This document shows positions 17,458-27,536 of a stretch of DNA of 64,000 nt, one piece after another. Location: the NCBI RefSeq assembly GCF_900129505.1, contig NZ_LT670818.1, forward strand, positions 434,001 to 498,000. Direction: 5' to 3'. The notes below the pieces were generated by a model. That model did no database searches. It was not told the origin of the DNA and worked only from the letters and a program-made list of their open reading frames with translations. How positions within the stretch are numbered: the first letter of the stretch is position 1; each line of letters starts with the position of its first letter. A program made the position numbers and the translations under genes. The DNA comes from Bradyrhizobium erythrophlei (GTDB taxonomy: Bacteria > Pseudomonadota > Alphaproteobacteria > Rhizobiales > Xanthobacteraceae).

Positions 17458-18582
17458 TCACGCGGCGATCAGGCGCCGCGATCGACGCCGTTCGGAATGG
17501 TCGGCGATGCAGCGTTCGAGGTCGTTGAAATTCCGGCGCAACTGCTCGAGCGCGAAGGCGAGCGTAAAAATGCGTTCGACCACATCGACCGGCAAGTCAC
17601 GTACAGGATTCTGGTGCCGCAGAATGCCCATTTCCGCGGCGTATTCGTCGAAGGCTGCATCGAGGATCGGATCGGACGCCATGCGTTGGCGCCCCACAAG
17701 TGCAACGCTGCTGGCGCGCAAATAATCCACCGCGGCATCGCAGATGCGGGTGAGCAGCGGCCCGAGTTGAAGCTGTAATTCTGCCGGCAATTGCACAGAG
17801 GCGGCCCGCCCTATCATGACGAAGTCGTGCCGCAATCTCAGCAGCGTCCGCACCAGCGGTGCAAGATCGCGCTCGGCGGTCAAATAAGTCATCCTCTCGT
17901 GCGTTCCTTCTGCCGCAATGGCGTCCAGCCCGGCATAGGCCCCGCCTATTTTTTCCTGAATGCGGAGAATGGCCGCCCGATCCAGGCTTCGAGAAAGCCC
18001 CTTGAACAGATGGGGCAGTAGGTGTGCCATGAGAGCAAGCATGCGACCGCCCGCGTCGATGGCCAAGTCGTAGGCCCGGGCCGGCAGCACTGCGAACGAC
18101 ACGACGAGACCAACGACGCATCCGACGCCAACCTCAACCACCCGTTCGAATGCGGACGCGATCGGCCCCAGATGGGTAACCGTCGGAGCCAGGACGACGA
18201 GGACCGCCGTGAACGGCCCGGCGCTGAAGCGAGGATTTTCCGCGGCGACCAGAGCGACGGGCACAAGGGTAACCGCGAGAACCACACCGAGCCCGATTTC
18301 GCCGTCGTGAGGGATCAGCGCGCCGACCACGCCGGCGAACAGCGCGCCGCCCAGCGTCCCCGCCAGATAATCGGCGGTAGCCTTGAGCGATCTGCCGACG
18401 CTCATCTGCGTCAGGACGACGGCCGTCAATACCGCCCATAGCGCAAAGCGGAGGTGAAACAGTTGGGAGACCACCAGGGTCAGCACGGCGGATGCGCTGA
18501 CCCTCAAGCACAGCCTTAGCTCCGTGCGATGGCTCCAGGGCCAGCCCCGAAGCCATCGCCCGAGTGTTGCGACGGAATTCAT
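17458..18582 (-). CDS. FUSC-family inner-membrane transporter
   Basis: A 374-residue protein with about six membrane helices in the first 160 residues (LCLRVSASAVLTLVVSQLF and following) and a soluble, helical C-terminal half, as in fusaric acid/aromatic acid exporter-related proteins (FUSC/YccS/AaeB type). It carries only one membrane block, about half of full-length AaeB. The start MNSVATLG lies seven bases after the cydB stop; a longer frame runs into cydB and is rejected. Exporting organic acids from this operon would fit with acetate or malate metabolism, but that is inference. Confidence 0.8.
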   Translation of the reverse strand: MNSVATLGRWLRGWPWSHRTELRLCLRVSASAVLTLVVSQLFHLRFALWAVLTAVVLTQMSVGRSLKATADYLAGTLGGALFAGVVGALIPHDGEIGLGVVLAVTLVPVALVAAENPRFSAGPFTAVLVVLAPTVTHLGPIASAFERVVEVGVGCVVGLVVSFAVLPARAYDLAIDAGGRMLALMAHLLPHLFKGLSRSLDRAAILRIQEKIGGAYAGLDAIAAEGTHERMTYLTAERDLAPLVRTLLRLRHDFVMIGRAASVQLPAELQLQLGPLLTRICDAAVDYLRASSVALVGRQRMASDPILDAAFDEYAAEMGILRHQNPVRDLPVDVVERIFTLAFALEQLRRNFNDLERCIADHSERRRSRRLIAA

Positions 18583-18589
18583 GCCCGCA

Positions 18590-19576
18590 TCAATAATGGC
18601 CGGAGATGGATCCGACCTTGCCGCCGAAAACGCGGTAGCCGATCGCCATGTAAAGCAGCATGAGCGGGAAGACGAAGAGCCCCTCGCCCCAGAACATGAA
18701 CGCAAGGGTGGAGTGCGGCGCCGCCGCATCGTCGATGGTGATGACGAACGGGATCATGTAAGGCCAGAACGAGAACGCCAGCGTCCCGAACGCCGACACG
18801 AAGATGGTCGCAACCATGTAGAACGGCCAATAATCGTTGTGGTGCAGGATGCTGGCCGCGAGCACGATCGCCGCAACCGCGCCGATCGCCGGGAACACAA
18901 ACAGATACGGCCTGTCGATCCATCGATGCAGGATCGGAAGGTGTATGGCAAGTGCATGGATGAAGACGAGCGCCAGGAACGCCAGCACACCGATCGCAAG
19001 CACGGGAATCTGGCGGCGGGCCACGTCACGGACCTCGCCCTCGCATTTCCTGACCAGCCAGCAGGCGCCAAGCAGGGAATAGCCGAGGCAAAGTCCGACG
19101 CCGCACAGCACCGAAAACGCCGTGAACCATCCGAACATGCCGCCGGAATATTGACCATTGGTGAATTGCAGCCCCTCCACCAGGGCGCCGACCGTTACCC
19201 CCTGCATGAACGTCGCAACCAGCGACCCGCTGGCGAAACTCAGATCCCAGATCCAGCGCAGCCGCTGGGTCTTGTTGCGAAACTCGAACGCCACACCGCG
19301 CAGGATCAGCCCCAGCAGCATGACGATCAGCGGAAAATAGAAGGCGGATAGCAGCGTCGCGTAGACGACCGAAAACGCGCCATACAGAATTACACCGCTG
19401 ACCACCAGCCAGGTTTCGTTGCCGTCCCACACCGGCGCGACCGCGCTCAGCATTTGGTTTCGGTTCGCCGCGTTTTTCGTCAGGCCGAACAGGATGCCGA
19501 CGCCGAGATCGAAGCCATCAAGCAGCAAGTAGATCAGAATACTGATGGCAAGAAGCGAGACCCAGAACGTGACCAT
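18590..19576 (-). CDS. cydB: Cytochrome bd ubiquinol oxidase subunit II
   Basis: Eight- to nine-helix inner-membrane partner of CydA, 328 residues, carrying the early motif LLLDGFDLGVGILFG and WDGNETWLVVSG that mark the family. It stabilises the haem site and forms part of the proton path. The start is two bases after the cydA stop and has GGGAGA upstream, so translation is coupled. A third small subunit of CydX type is not seen between cydB and the next gene, which begins seven bases later. The short subunit and CydA form suggest the cyanide-insensitive (CIO) branch. Confidence 0.95.
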   Translation of the reverse strand: MVTFWVSLLAISILIYLLLDGFDLGVGILFGLTKNAANRNQMLSAVAPVWDGNETWLVVSGVILYGAFSVVYATLLSAFYFPLIVMLLGLILRGVAFEFRNKTQRLRWIWDLSFASGSLVATFMQGVTVGALVEGLQFTNGQYSGGMFGWFTAFSVLCGVGLCLGYSLLGACWLVRKCEGEVRDVARRQIPVLAIGVLAFLALVFIHALAIHLPILHRWIDRPYLFVFPAIGAVAAIVLAASILHHNDYWPFYMVATIFVSAFGTLAFSFWPYMIPFVITIDDAAAPHSTLAFMFWGEGLFVFPLMLLYMAIGYRVFGGKVGSISGHY

Positions 19577-19578
19577 AT

Positions 19579-20991
19579 CTATTCTCCCGCGCCGACGTAG
19601 CTTTTCGCGACGAGCGGCTCCTTCTCGGCGAGCGACATCGGCCGATTGGGTAGTGCGTCGTCTGGAAGCTTGATTGCGGGTCTGGCGGGACCGCTACGCA
19701 GCAGCCAGTAGATGTAAAACGAGCCGAACGAGAAGATGAAGAGATAGATCGCGCCGAAGAGGATGAGCGTCGTCAACGCGGCAGGCGCCGTCAGGAACGG
19801 CGTCACGGCGTCGGCCGTCCGCAATAGGCCATAGACCGCCCAGGGCTGGCGACCGATCTCGGCCGTGTACCAGCCGGTGAGGATGGCGACGAAGGGCAGA
19901 GGAAAGCCGAGAAAGATCATCCAAAGCAGCAGGCGGTTTCGTTCGATGCGACGTTCGACACTCAGGTAGGATCCGAACCAGGCCAAGGCCAGCATGACCA
20001 TTCCGCAACCGACCATGATGCGGAAGGTTAGGAACGGGATCAGTACCGGCGGGCGATCCTGTGGCGGGAAGTCGGTCAATCCGATTTCCTTCGACGTCAG
20101 GCTCATGCTCCCGATGATGCTGCCGAGAATCGGAATCTTGATCTCGTACCTGTTTGATTCCGTCGTCGGATCGGGGATCGCGATCAGCACCTCCGAGGCC
20201 GGCTGCTCGTCATGCCACCTGCCCTCGATCGCAGCGAACTTGGCTGGCTGATGCTCGTGGACGTAATCGCCTACGAAATGTCCAAACAATAGTTGGGCCG
20301 GAACCAGCACGGCCGCGAGGAACAGTCCCATACGAAGCATGACCCGCGCCTCGGCGTGATAAACATTTCGCAGCAGGTACCAGGCGCCGGTCGCCGCAAC
20401 GCAGAAGGCACCGGTCAGGTAGGCGCCCAGCACCATGTGCGAAAAGCGCACCCACACCACCGAATTGAGAACGATTTTGGTCCAGTCATTGGGGACGAAG
20501 TCGCCATTCTGCACGACATAGCCGACCGGCACCTGCATCCAGGTGTTATTGGTCATGATCCAGAACGCCGAAAGCGTTGTTCCCAGCGACACCATCGCGG
20601 TCGAGAACAGATAGAACCACGGCGGTACACGGGGCCGGCCGAAAATCAGGATGCCGAAGAAGCCGGCTTCCAGCGTGAAGGCTGTGAATGTTTCGTAAGA
20701 CAATAGCGGCCCCTGGATCGGTCCGGACATCTTCGACAGCACGCTCCAGTTCGTGCCGAACTGGAAGGCCATCACGACGCCCGACACCACGCCAAGGCCG
20801 AACGCGATGCCGAATATCTTGAGCCAGAACTCGAAGAGGACACGGTACACCGGGCGGTCGGTTTTGAGATGCATCGCCTCGAGGACAGTGAGCCAGGCGG
20901 CAATCCCGATGGTGAAGGCCGGGAAGATGATATGGAACGAGATGGTGAAACCGAATTGTATCCGTGACAAAAGAAGAGCGGTGGCATCCAT
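19579..20991 (-). CDS. cydA: Cytochrome bd ubiquinol oxidase subunit I
   Basis: Quinol-oxidising, oxygen-reducing subunit, 470 residues. The haem-ligand His20 lies in RIQFGFTISFHIIFP, the second conserved histidine in VRFSHMVLGAYL, and the invariant GRQPW motif is present. It is about 50 residues shorter than E. coli CydA because the quinol-binding loop is short, which is typical of the cyanide-insensitive oxidase group. It oxidises ubiquinol without pumping protons and usually serves low oxygen, nitric oxide or cyanide conditions. The start has GAGGGAA upstream. It lies 19 bases after poxB and two bases before cydB. Confidence 0.96.
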   Translation of the reverse strand: MDATALLLSRIQFGFTISFHIIFPAFTIGIAAWLTVLEAMHLKTDRPVYRVLFEFWLKIFGIAFGLGVVSGVVMAFQFGTNWSVLSKMSGPIQGPLLSYETFTAFTLEAGFFGILIFGRPRVPPWFYLFSTAMVSLGTTLSAFWIMTNNTWMQVPVGYVVQNGDFVPNDWTKIVLNSVVWVRFSHMVLGAYLTGAFCVAATGAWYLLRNVYHAEARVMLRMGLFLAAVLVPAQLLFGHFVGDYVHEHQPAKFAAIEGRWHDEQPASEVLIAIPDPTTESNRYEIKIPILGSIIGSMSLTSKEIGLTDFPPQDRPPVLIPFLTFRIMVGCGMVMLALAWFGSYLSVERRIERNRLLLWMIFLGFPLPFVAILTGWYTAEIGRQPWAVYGLLRTADAVTPFLTAPAALTTLILFGAIYLFIFSFGSFYIYWLLRSGPARPAIKLPDDALPNRPMSLAEKEPLVAKSYVGAGE

Positions 20992-21010
20992 TGCAAAGTT
21001 CCCTCTCCGC

Positions 21011-22747
21011 TCAGGCCCAAAGGTTTGACCGGGCGAGATCGACGAGATCGTCGCCGCGGCCGCTGAAGACAGCTTTCACCATGTAAAGCGTGAATCCCTT
21101 GGCCATTTCAGTGGTGATGGCGGGTGGAATGGGGAGCACGGTCCGGCTTACCACCGCATCGACCAGCACCGGTCCGTCATGGGCGAGCGCGGCGGCGATG
21201 CCCTCGTCGACGTCCGCAGGGTCCTCGAGCCTGATCCCGCGCACGCCCGCCGCTTCGGCCATAGCGGCAAAGTTAGGATTCTTGAAGCTGGTGCCGTAGT
21301 CGAGAAAGCCGGAGGATTTCTGCTCGATCTCGATGAAACCGAGCGAGCTGTTGTTGAACACCACGACCTTCACCGGCAGTCCGAGTTGCGCGAGACTCAG
21401 AAAATCGCCCATCAACATGGTGAAGCCGCCGTCTCCCGACAGCGAGATCACCTGCCGGCCCGGAAACGCGGTCTGCGCGCCAATCGCATGCGGCATGGCA
21501 TTGGCCATCGAGCCATGCCAGAATGATCCGATCAGCCGCCGCTTGCCGTTCATGGCCAGGTAGCGCGCGGCCCAGACCGTTGGGAGACCAACATCGCAGG
21601 TGAAGACGGCGTCCTGCGACGCCTGATCGCTGATCGCCTTGGCAACCTGCTGCGGGTGGATCGGCTTGCGGCCGGGTTTGCTGACGGCAAGTCCGTCGAG
21701 CTCCTTGCGCGCCTTCCGGTAATGTTCCGTCGCCCGGGCGAGATGGGTGCCGTCGCGCTCCCTGTTGATGAGCGGCAGGACACTTTCCAGCGTCGCGCGA
21801 ACGTCGCCCACCACGCCAAGATCGACCGGCGTGCGGCGGCCGATCTGACCGGGCCGCACATCCACCTGAGCGATGCGCACCCCCGCGCCACGCGGATAGA
21901 ACTGGCGATACGGAAAATCCGTGCCGAGCATCAGGAGAATGTCGCAATCGAGCATGGCATAATAGCCGGACGAGAAACCGATCAGGCCGGTCATGCCGAC
22001 ATCGAACGGGTTATCCCACTCGACATGCTCCTTGCCCCGGAACGCATGCACGATCGGCGCCTTCAGGCGATCGGCCAGCGCGAGCAGCTGATCGTGCGCG
22101 CCCTGGCATCCCGAGCCGCACAACAAGGTCACGCGGCCGTCGCTGTTGAGGAGCGCCGCAAGCCGTTCGACTTCGGTGTGTGCCGGCAGCGCGACGGCCG
22201 GGCTGGGCAGCAGGCCGGCTGCCTTCGGCGGCGGCGCGTCCGAGGCGGGCTGAAGCGCGACATCCCCGGGAATGACCACGACCGAGACGCCGCGATTGCC
22301 GACCGCCTGCCGGATCGCGATCTCCAGAACGCGCGGCATCTGGTTCGCTCCCGAAATCAGCTCGCAATAATCGCTGCACTCCTTGAACAGCGCTTCCGGA
22401 TGGGTTTCCTGGAAATATCCGGCGCCAAGTTCCGCCGACGGAATCTGCGCTGCGATGGCCAGCACGGGCACGCGAGAACGCTGGCAATCGAACAGACCGT
22501 TAATAAGATGGAGGTTTCCCGGACCGCAACTGCCGGCGCAGACGGCGAGTTCTCCCGTCAGATGCGCCTCGGCACCGGCCGCGAAGGCCGCGACCTCCTC
22601 GTGGCGCACATGAATCCACTCGATCTTGCCCTGGCGGCGAATCGAGTCGGTCAGGCCGTTCAGGCTGTCGCCGACGATACCGTAGATCCGCTTGACGCCG
22701 GCGGCGGCAAGGGTTTCCGCAAACTGATCGGCAACTGTTTTGGCCAT
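21011..22747 (-). CDS. poxB: Pyruvate:quinone oxidoreductase (thiamine-dependent)
   Basis: Peripheral membrane flavoenzyme of 578 residues that turns pyruvate into acetate and CO2 and gives the electrons to quinone. The thiamine-binding glutamate is in [14 protein letters not shown]; the thiamine diphosphate/Mg motif is [17 protein letters not shown] followed by NNSSLGF. The length equals E. coli PoxB. The start MAKTVADQF at 22747 is chosen; an upstream extension overlaps mqo and is unlikely. It lies 11 bases after mqo and 19 before cydA, so the two quinone-reducing enzymes and the oxidase are translated from one message. Acetolactate synthase is an alternative in this superfamily but the context argues for PoxB. 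Confidence 0.93.
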   Translation of the reverse strand: MAKTVADQFAETLAAAGVKRIYGIVGDSLNGLTDSIRRQGKIEWIHVRHEEVAAFAAGAEAHLTGELAVCAGSCGPGNLHLINGLFDCQRSRVPVLAIAAQIPSAELGAGYFQETHPEALFKECSDYCELISGANQMPRVLEIAIRQAVGNRGVSVVVIPGDVALQPASDAPPPKAAGLLPSPAVALPAHTEVERLAALLNSDGRVTLLCGSGCQGAHDQLLALADRLKAPIVHAFRGKEHVEWDNPFDVGMTGLIGFSSGYYAMLDCDILLMLGTDFPYRQFYPRGAGVRIAQVDVRPGQIGRRTPVDLGVVGDVRATLESVLPLINRERDGTHLARATEHYRKARKELDGLAVSKPGRKPIHPQQVAKAISDQASQDAVFTCDVGLPTVWAARYLAMNGKRRLIGSFWHGSMANAMPHAIGAQTAFPGRQVISLSGDGGFTMLMGDFLSLAQLGLPVKVVVFNNSSLGFIEIEQKSSGFLDYGTSFKNPNFAAMAEAAGVRGIRLEDPADVDEGIAAALAHDGPVLVDAVVSRTVLPIPPAITTEMAKGFTLYMVKAVFSGRGDDLVDLARSNLWA

Positions 22748-22758
22748 CACGATTCTCG

Positions 22759-24318
22759 CTATGCCCGGGCTTTGGATTTTGATTTTGCTCGTGTCGCGGA
22801 CGGACCGCCGGCGATGGCGGATGCGTCGATGTTCTCGATTTTCAGAGCCTGCGCGGTCTCCGCGCGGACGCGCTGGAGTAATTCCGCGTCCTCGATCAGC
22901 GAAACCCCGTAAGATGGGATGATCTCCCGCAGCTTCGGCAGCCACGCGCTTTCGGTGAGCTCGCCACCGAAACATTTCTCCAGCACGCTAATCGCGATGA
23001 AGGCGGCCGTGGACGCGCCCGGCGACGCTCCCAGGAGCGCGACCAGCGAGTGATCCGCCGCGCCGACGAGTTCAGTTCCAAACTCCAGCAAGCCGCCACG
23101 TTTGACGTCCGGCTTGATAGTCTGAACGCGTTGGTCCGCGACTTGCAGCTTCCAGTCTTCAGGCTTGGCGTTGGGGAAATACTCGTCCAACGCAGCCAGC
23201 CGGTGACTCTCGGACTGAAGGACTTGTCCAATCAGATATTCCGTGAGGTCGAAATTGTCGCGGGCCACCGACAGCAGCGGCTTTATGTTGGCCGGCCTCA
23301 GAGATTCGAATAGATCCAGCAGCGAGCCTTGCTTCAAGAATTTAGTTGAGAAGCCAGCGTAGGGACCGAACAGCAGCGAATGCTGGCCGCCGATGACCCG
23401 GGTGTCGAGATGGGGCACCGACATTGGGGGCGAGCCCACCGCCGCCTTGCCATAGACCTTGGCATGATGGCGCTTGTTGATCGCGGGATCGTCGCAGCGC
23501 AGCCAAATACCGCTGACGGGAAAGCCAGCATAGCCGTGCCCCTCGGGAATGTCGGATTTCTGCAGCAGGGGCAGCGCGCCGCCGCCTGCGCCGATGAACA
23601 CGAATTTGGTCTTTACCGATCGTTTTGCGCCGCTTTCGAGGTCGTGTACCTCGACACGCCAGCGACCTCCCTCCTCGCGGGCGAGGCCGGTGACGCGGTT
23701 TCGGTAATGCACTTGACCGCCCGGCTGTCCGACGAGATGACCGACCAGATGATGGGTGAGCGACCCATAATCCACATCAGTGCCGGTGACGATCCGGGTC
23801 GCCGCAACGGGCTCATTGTTGGTTCGTCCCTCCATCACGAGCGGTGCCCATTCCTCGATCTTCTTCCCGTCCTCGGTGTATTCCATGCCGTAATAGCATT
23901 GGTGCGCGCTCATCGCCTTGAACCTCTTTCTGAGGAACGAGACATTACCGCCGTGAACGAAACTCATGTGCGGCACGGGATGGATGAAGGAACGCGGATC
24001 GGCGATTGCGCCTTTGCGCACAAGATAGGACCAGAACTGCCGCGACAGATCGAACTCGACGTTGACCTTTAGAGCCTCGGAGATATCGATGCTGCCATCG
24101 GGCCGCTCAGGCGTGTAATTCATCTCGCAGTTCGCGGCGTGACCGGTGCCGGCGTTGTTCCAGGCTTGCGAGCTTTCGAGACCGCAATCCTCAAGGGTTT
24201 CAAACATCACAATGGTGAGCGAGGGTTCGAGCTCCTTCAGGAAGACCCCTAGCGTGGAACTCATGATGCCCGCGCCAATAAGGACAACGTCGGGCTCGCT
24301 CGTCAATTTGTCCTGCAT
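22759..24318 (-). CDS. mqo: Malate:quinone oxidoreductase
   Basis: FAD-dependent membrane-associated enzyme of 519 residues that oxidises malate to oxaloacetate and reduces quinone, bypassing NAD-linked malate dehydrogenase. The signature [18 protein letters not shown] is at residues 15-32, with the family blocks [19 protein letters not shown] and [14 protein letters not shown] [15 protein letters not shown]. The C-terminal 20 residues are basic ([11 protein letters not shown]) and may aid membrane contact. ATG 24318 has GGGAGA upstream. It sits 11 bases before poxB, and fumarase two genes upstream supplies malate. Confidence 0.96.
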   Translation of the reverse strand: MQDKLTSEPDVVLIGAGIMSSTLGVFLKELEPSLTIVMFETLEDCGLESSQAWNNAGTGHAANCEMNYTPERPDGSIDISEALKVNVEFDLSRQFWSYLVRKGAIADPRSFIHPVPHMSFVHGGNVSFLRKRFKAMSAHQCYYGMEYTEDGKKIEEWAPLVMEGRTNNEPVAATRIVTGTDVDYGSLTHHLVGHLVGQPGGQVHYRNRVTGLAREEGGRWRVEVHDLESGAKRSVKTKFVFIGAGGGALPLLQKSDIPEGHGYAGFPVSGIWLRCDDPAINKRHHAKVYGKAAVGSPPMSVPHLDTRVIGGQHSLLFGPYAGFSTKFLKQGSLLDLFESLRPANIKPLLSVARDNFDLTEYLIGQVLQSESHRLAALDEYFPNAKPEDWKLQVADQRVQTIKPDVKRGGLLEFGTELVGAADHSLVALLGASPGASTAAFIAISVLEKCFGGELTESAWLPKLREIIPSYGVSLIEDAELLQRVRAETAQALKIENIDASAIAGGPSATRAKSKSKARA

Positions 24319-24372
24319 CGGATTTCTCCCTGTCAGATCGGATAATCGGTTCGCTTTGTTTCCGGCCCTCGA

Positions 24373-24777
24373 TCAGGCCGTAATCCGCTGCGACTTTTGA
24401 GCGCGGAACGGCACCCGGGCTCCGGGCTGGAGAACCACATACGCGCGACGCCAGGATGAATCGTCGGTCAGCTTCCAGCTGTGTCCCGAGCCGACGGTGT
24501 CCTCGGCGAACAGGATGTCGCCGGGGCGGAGAAGAAAATGCTCGCCCTCGCGGGTCTGGAAATCGAGTGTGCCGCTTAGTGTAATGACGAACTGCCGGGC
24601 CGGCGCGGTGTGCCACGCAAACGCGCCGCCCGAGGCCGTTTCCTGAAAAGAGATGGTGGCCACGTCAAGTGTGCCGCTCATCAAATCGCCGCGCTGACCC
24701 GGCTCCAGGTCGATGACGCCCTCCTCAAAATGAGAACCCTGGTCGTCGCCGGTCCATAAATGTACGCATCTGATCAT
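24373..24777 (-). CDS. Small single-domain cupin protein
   Basis: A 134-residue cupin with the two usual blocks (SGGAFAWHTAPARQFVITLSGTLDF and LLRPGDILFAEDTVGSGHSW). Only a histidine pair (one per block) and few acidic ligands are visible, so metal binding is plausible but weak. No enzyme activity is assigned. It is 35 bases after fumC and 54 before mqo, so it travels in the respiratory operon and may sense or modify an organic acid. The N-terminus reads MIRCVHLWTGDDQG; the longer overlapping frame into fumC is a shadow. Confidence 0.82.
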   Translation of the reverse strand: MIRCVHLWTGDDQGSHFEEGVIDLEPGQRGDLMSGTLDVATISFQETASGGAFAWHTAPARQFVITLSGTLDFQTREGEHFLLRPGDILFAEDTVGSGHSWKLTDDSSWRRAYVVLQPGARVPFRAQKSQRITA

Positions 24778-24812
24778 CTGCTTGCTCCTGTGGTGTTGTG
24801 CCGCCCGCCGTC

Positions 24813-26249
24813 CTAACGCGCCGACGTGCCGGCGCTGGCGAGATCCGCCTCCTTTGCGACGTAGGGCCTGACCATCTTTGCGGGATCGACGATGCGGTCG
24901 AATTCCTGCTCGGTGACGAAGCCGAGCTTCAGCGCGGCTGCCTTGAGCGTGAGATCGTTGTCCATGGCGTAGTGGGCAATCCTGGACGCCCTGTCGTAGC
25001 CGATCACCGGCGCCAGCGCTGTCACCAGCATCAGCGAGCGGTCGACATATTCCTTGATCTTCTTCTCGTTCGGCCTGGTCCCCTCGACGAGAAACTTGCG
25101 GAAATTGGTGCAGCCGTCGGTGAGGATCGTGATCGAATGCGCGATGTTGTAGATCATCAGCGGCTTGTAGACGTTCATTTCGAGATAGCCGCCGGCGCCG
25201 CCGAAGCCGACGGCAACGTCGTTGGCCATCACCTGCACGGCGATCATCGTCAACGCCTCGGCCTGGGTCGGATTGACCTTGCCCGGCATGATCGACGAGC
25301 CCGGCTCGTTCTCCGGAATCATCAGTTCGGCGAAGCCGGCGCGCGGCCCGCACGACATCAGGCGGATATCATTGCCGATTTTGTAGAGCGAGACCGCGAG
25401 CGTGCGCAATGTGCCGGAGAGCTGAACCAGCGCGTCATGGGCGCCCTGCACGGTAAACTTGTTCGGCGCGCTGACGAATGGCTGCTGCGTCAGCCTGGCT
25501 ATTTCGGCCGCAACCGCCTCGGCAAATCCCGGCGCCGCATTGATCCCGGTGCCGACGGCCGTGCCGCCAAGGGCCAACCGATAAACTCCCGTAAGCGCAT
25601 GGCCGATCCGGTCCAGATCGTCCGCCAGCATGCCGGCGTAACCCGACCATTCCTGGCCCAGGGTGATGGGTGTCGCGTCCTGCATATGGGTTCGGCCGAT
25701 CTTGACGACGTCGTCCCACTGGCTCGCCTTGGCGGCGATAGCATCGTGCAAGGCCTTTACCGACGGAATGAGACGTCCCGTCACGTTCAGCACGGCCGCG
25801 ATGTACATCGCCGAAGGAAAGCTGTCGTTCGACGATTGCGACATGTTGACGTGATCATTGGGATGGACCGGCCTCTTGCTGCCGAGCGGCGTTCCGGCAA
25901 GCTGGCAGCACCGGTTGGAGATCACTTCGTTCACATTCATGTTGAACTGCGTGCCGCTGCCGGTCATCCAGACGTGCAGCGGAAACATGTCATGATGCTG
26001 GCCGCCGAGTATCTCGTCGCAAACATGAACGATCAGTCTATGGGCCTGACCATCGAGCCGGTGGCCGGCGAAATTCGCATTGGCAGCCGCTTTCTTCAGG
26101 ACCGCGTAGGAAAGAATCATCTCGCGCGGAATCAGATCCTTGCCGATACTGAAATGCTCGAGGGAACGCTGGGTCTGCGCCCCCCAGAGCTTGTCGGCAG
26201 GGACGTCCACTTCGCCGAGGCTGTCCATCTCCTTGCGAATGTCGTTCAT
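24813..26249 (-). CDS. fumC: Class II fumarate hydratase
   Basis: Iron-independent fumarase of 478 residues interconverting fumarate and malate in the cytosol. The superfamily signature [13 protein letters not shown] is intact, as are [14 protein letters not shown] and the catalytic [14 protein letters not shown] region. Start [12 protein letters not shown] has GGAGAGG upstream. Because it needs no iron-sulfur cluster, it works under oxidative or iron-poor conditions. It heads the cluster whose next genes include mqo, so malate made here can be oxidised by Mqo. It diverges from a histidine kinase gene across about 270 bases. Confidence 0.96.
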   Translation of the reverse strand: MNDIRKEMDSLGEVDVPADKLWGAQTQRSLEHFSIGKDLIPREMILSYAVLKKAAANANFAGHRLDGQAHRLIVHVCDEILGGQHHDMFPLHVWMTGSGTQFNMNVNEVISNRCCQLAGTPLGSKRPVHPNDHVNMSQSSNDSFPSAMYIAAVLNVTGRLIPSVKALHDAIAAKASQWDDVVKIGRTHMQDATPITLGQEWSGYAGMLADDLDRIGHALTGVYRLALGGTAVGTGINAAPGFAEAVAAEIARLTQQPFVSAPNKFTVQGAHDALVQLSGTLRTLAVSLYKIGNDIRLMSCGPRAGFAELMIPENEPGSSIMPGKVNPTQAEALTMIAVQVMANDVAVGFGGAGGYLEMNVYKPLMIYNIAHSITILTDGCTNFRKFLVEGTRPNEKKIKEYVDRSLMLVTALAPVIGYDRASRIAHYAMDNDLTLKAAALKLGFVTEQEFDRIVDPAKMVRPYVAKEADLASAGTSAR

Positions 26250-26516
26250 TTGGCCTCTCCACACTCGAAGATCCGCCGACTGCATCCGGCAAACCGGATA
26301 AGCGACTGTAACCGATGGAGGCGATCCGGGCTTTCTGGAAAGAACGTCCGTTGTAAATTCGCATGGGCGCGGCTGCCTGCTTCGCGGACGAGCATCTCCC
26401 AGTGCCTTCACGAAACCATGCGATCATTTTGAGAAGAAGATTCTCCGGCCTTCCCTACGATCCGCAACGCTATCACCGCCAACGGTGGGTCGTTGGTCAT
26501 CACCGAGGAACCGCAC

Positions 26517-27494
26517 ATGCACGGCATATTTGCAGACGAGCATCAGACTTCCCGGCAGGCCAGGTCCGGTTCGATAGTGCGTGCTGAAGCGTTGGGAAAA
26601 CCGCGCCTGCGCGACGCGAGGAAGCCGCGTGTTACGGCCGAGATCATTCATGCATTCGACCGGCAGGCACCGCAGCGCGACCCCGGCAAATCGCCTAGCG
26701 CGGACAGGCCTGCCCCGGTAGCGCCAGCGATCCGTCGCCACGACGACGGGCATTTCTTCGTATATAACGGAACAACCTACGATATCGGCAGCATGATCAA
26801 CTCAAGCCCCGACGCGGAATCCCAGTTCTTTCGCAACGGAACTGTTCACGACCTCAGAAATCTTCTGCAAATTCTTTCGAGCGGCGTAAGCGTTGCGGAG
26901 AGCCGCGTTGAGCAGGGCCGCGCCGACGAAGTTCCGGAAATTCTCGGGAAAATCGGCAGATCTGTGGAGAAAGCGAGCGCACTGCTGCGCCAGATGGTCC
27001 GAATCCCCCTCTCGCCCGTGGCGGCGGAATCCGCCGTCGACATCGGCAAGATGCTGGCGACCCTGGACGCGTCGCTGCGCTGGGCGCTCGGTCCATCCAA
27101 CGAACTGACGATCGCGGTTGCCCCGGACCTGCCGCCGGTTTGCTGCGTTGAGGGTGAGCTGGAAAACGTTGTCCTGAATCTGGTCATCAATGCGCGAGAC
27201 GCGATGCCGGACGGGGGACGGGCGGTCATCGAAGTCACCCGCGGCGCCAGGTCTGGCACCGGCGGTGGGGTGGTTCTCCGCGTCCACGACACAGGGATTG
27301 GAATGGATCCCGGCGTCGCGGCAAACGCCTTCGAGCCTTATTTTACCACGAAGGGCTCGGCCGGCGGAACAGGATTGGGACTGGCGATGGTCGCAGCCTT
27401 TGCTCGATCGCTCGGAGGTTCGGCCCGGATCGAGCAGGCCTCGACCAAGGGCACCACCCTCGCGCTTCATCTCCCCACCTTGCGGCAAATCTGA
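26517..27494 (+). CDS. Histidine kinase with atypical phosphoacceptor box
   Basis: About 325 residues. The N-terminal 110 residues are polar with no recognised sensor domain or membrane helix. Next comes a helical region with VHDLRNLLQILSSGV, where the H-box reads H-D-L-R-N rather than H-E-x-N-x-P, then an HATPase domain with NLVINARDAMPDGG, DTGIGMDPG and GGTGLGLAMVAAFARSLGG. Such H-boxes occur in HWE/NtrB-like soluble kinases. ATG 26517 with GAGGAA upstream is preferred to TTG 26493. No response regulator adjoins it. It diverges from fumC and could control the respiratory operon, which is inference. Confidence 0.82.
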   Translation: MHGIFADEHQTSRQARSGSIVRAEALGKPRLRDARKPRVTAEIIHAFDRQAPQRDPGKSPSADRPAPVAPAIRRHDDGHFFVYNGTTYDIGSMINSSPDAESQFFRNGTVHDLRNLLQILSSGVSVAESRVEQGRADEVPEILGKIGRSVEKASALLRQMVRIPLSPVAAESAVDIGKMLATLDASLRWALGPSNELTIAVAPDLPPVCCVEGELENVVLNLVINARDAMPDGGRAVIEVTRGARSGTGGGVVLRVHDTGIGMDPGVAANAFEPYFTTKGSAGGTGLGLAMVAAFARSLGGSARIEQASTKGTTLALHLPTLRQI

Positions 27495-27536
27495 ACCTGG
27501 ACCACGAACCGCCCAGCGTAGGCGACGCGGTCCGCT

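Noticed and set aside
21011..22975. A longer PoxB starting at 22975
   Set aside because: The extra 76 residues overlap mqo and are arginine-rich; MAKTVADQF at 22747 fits the family start.
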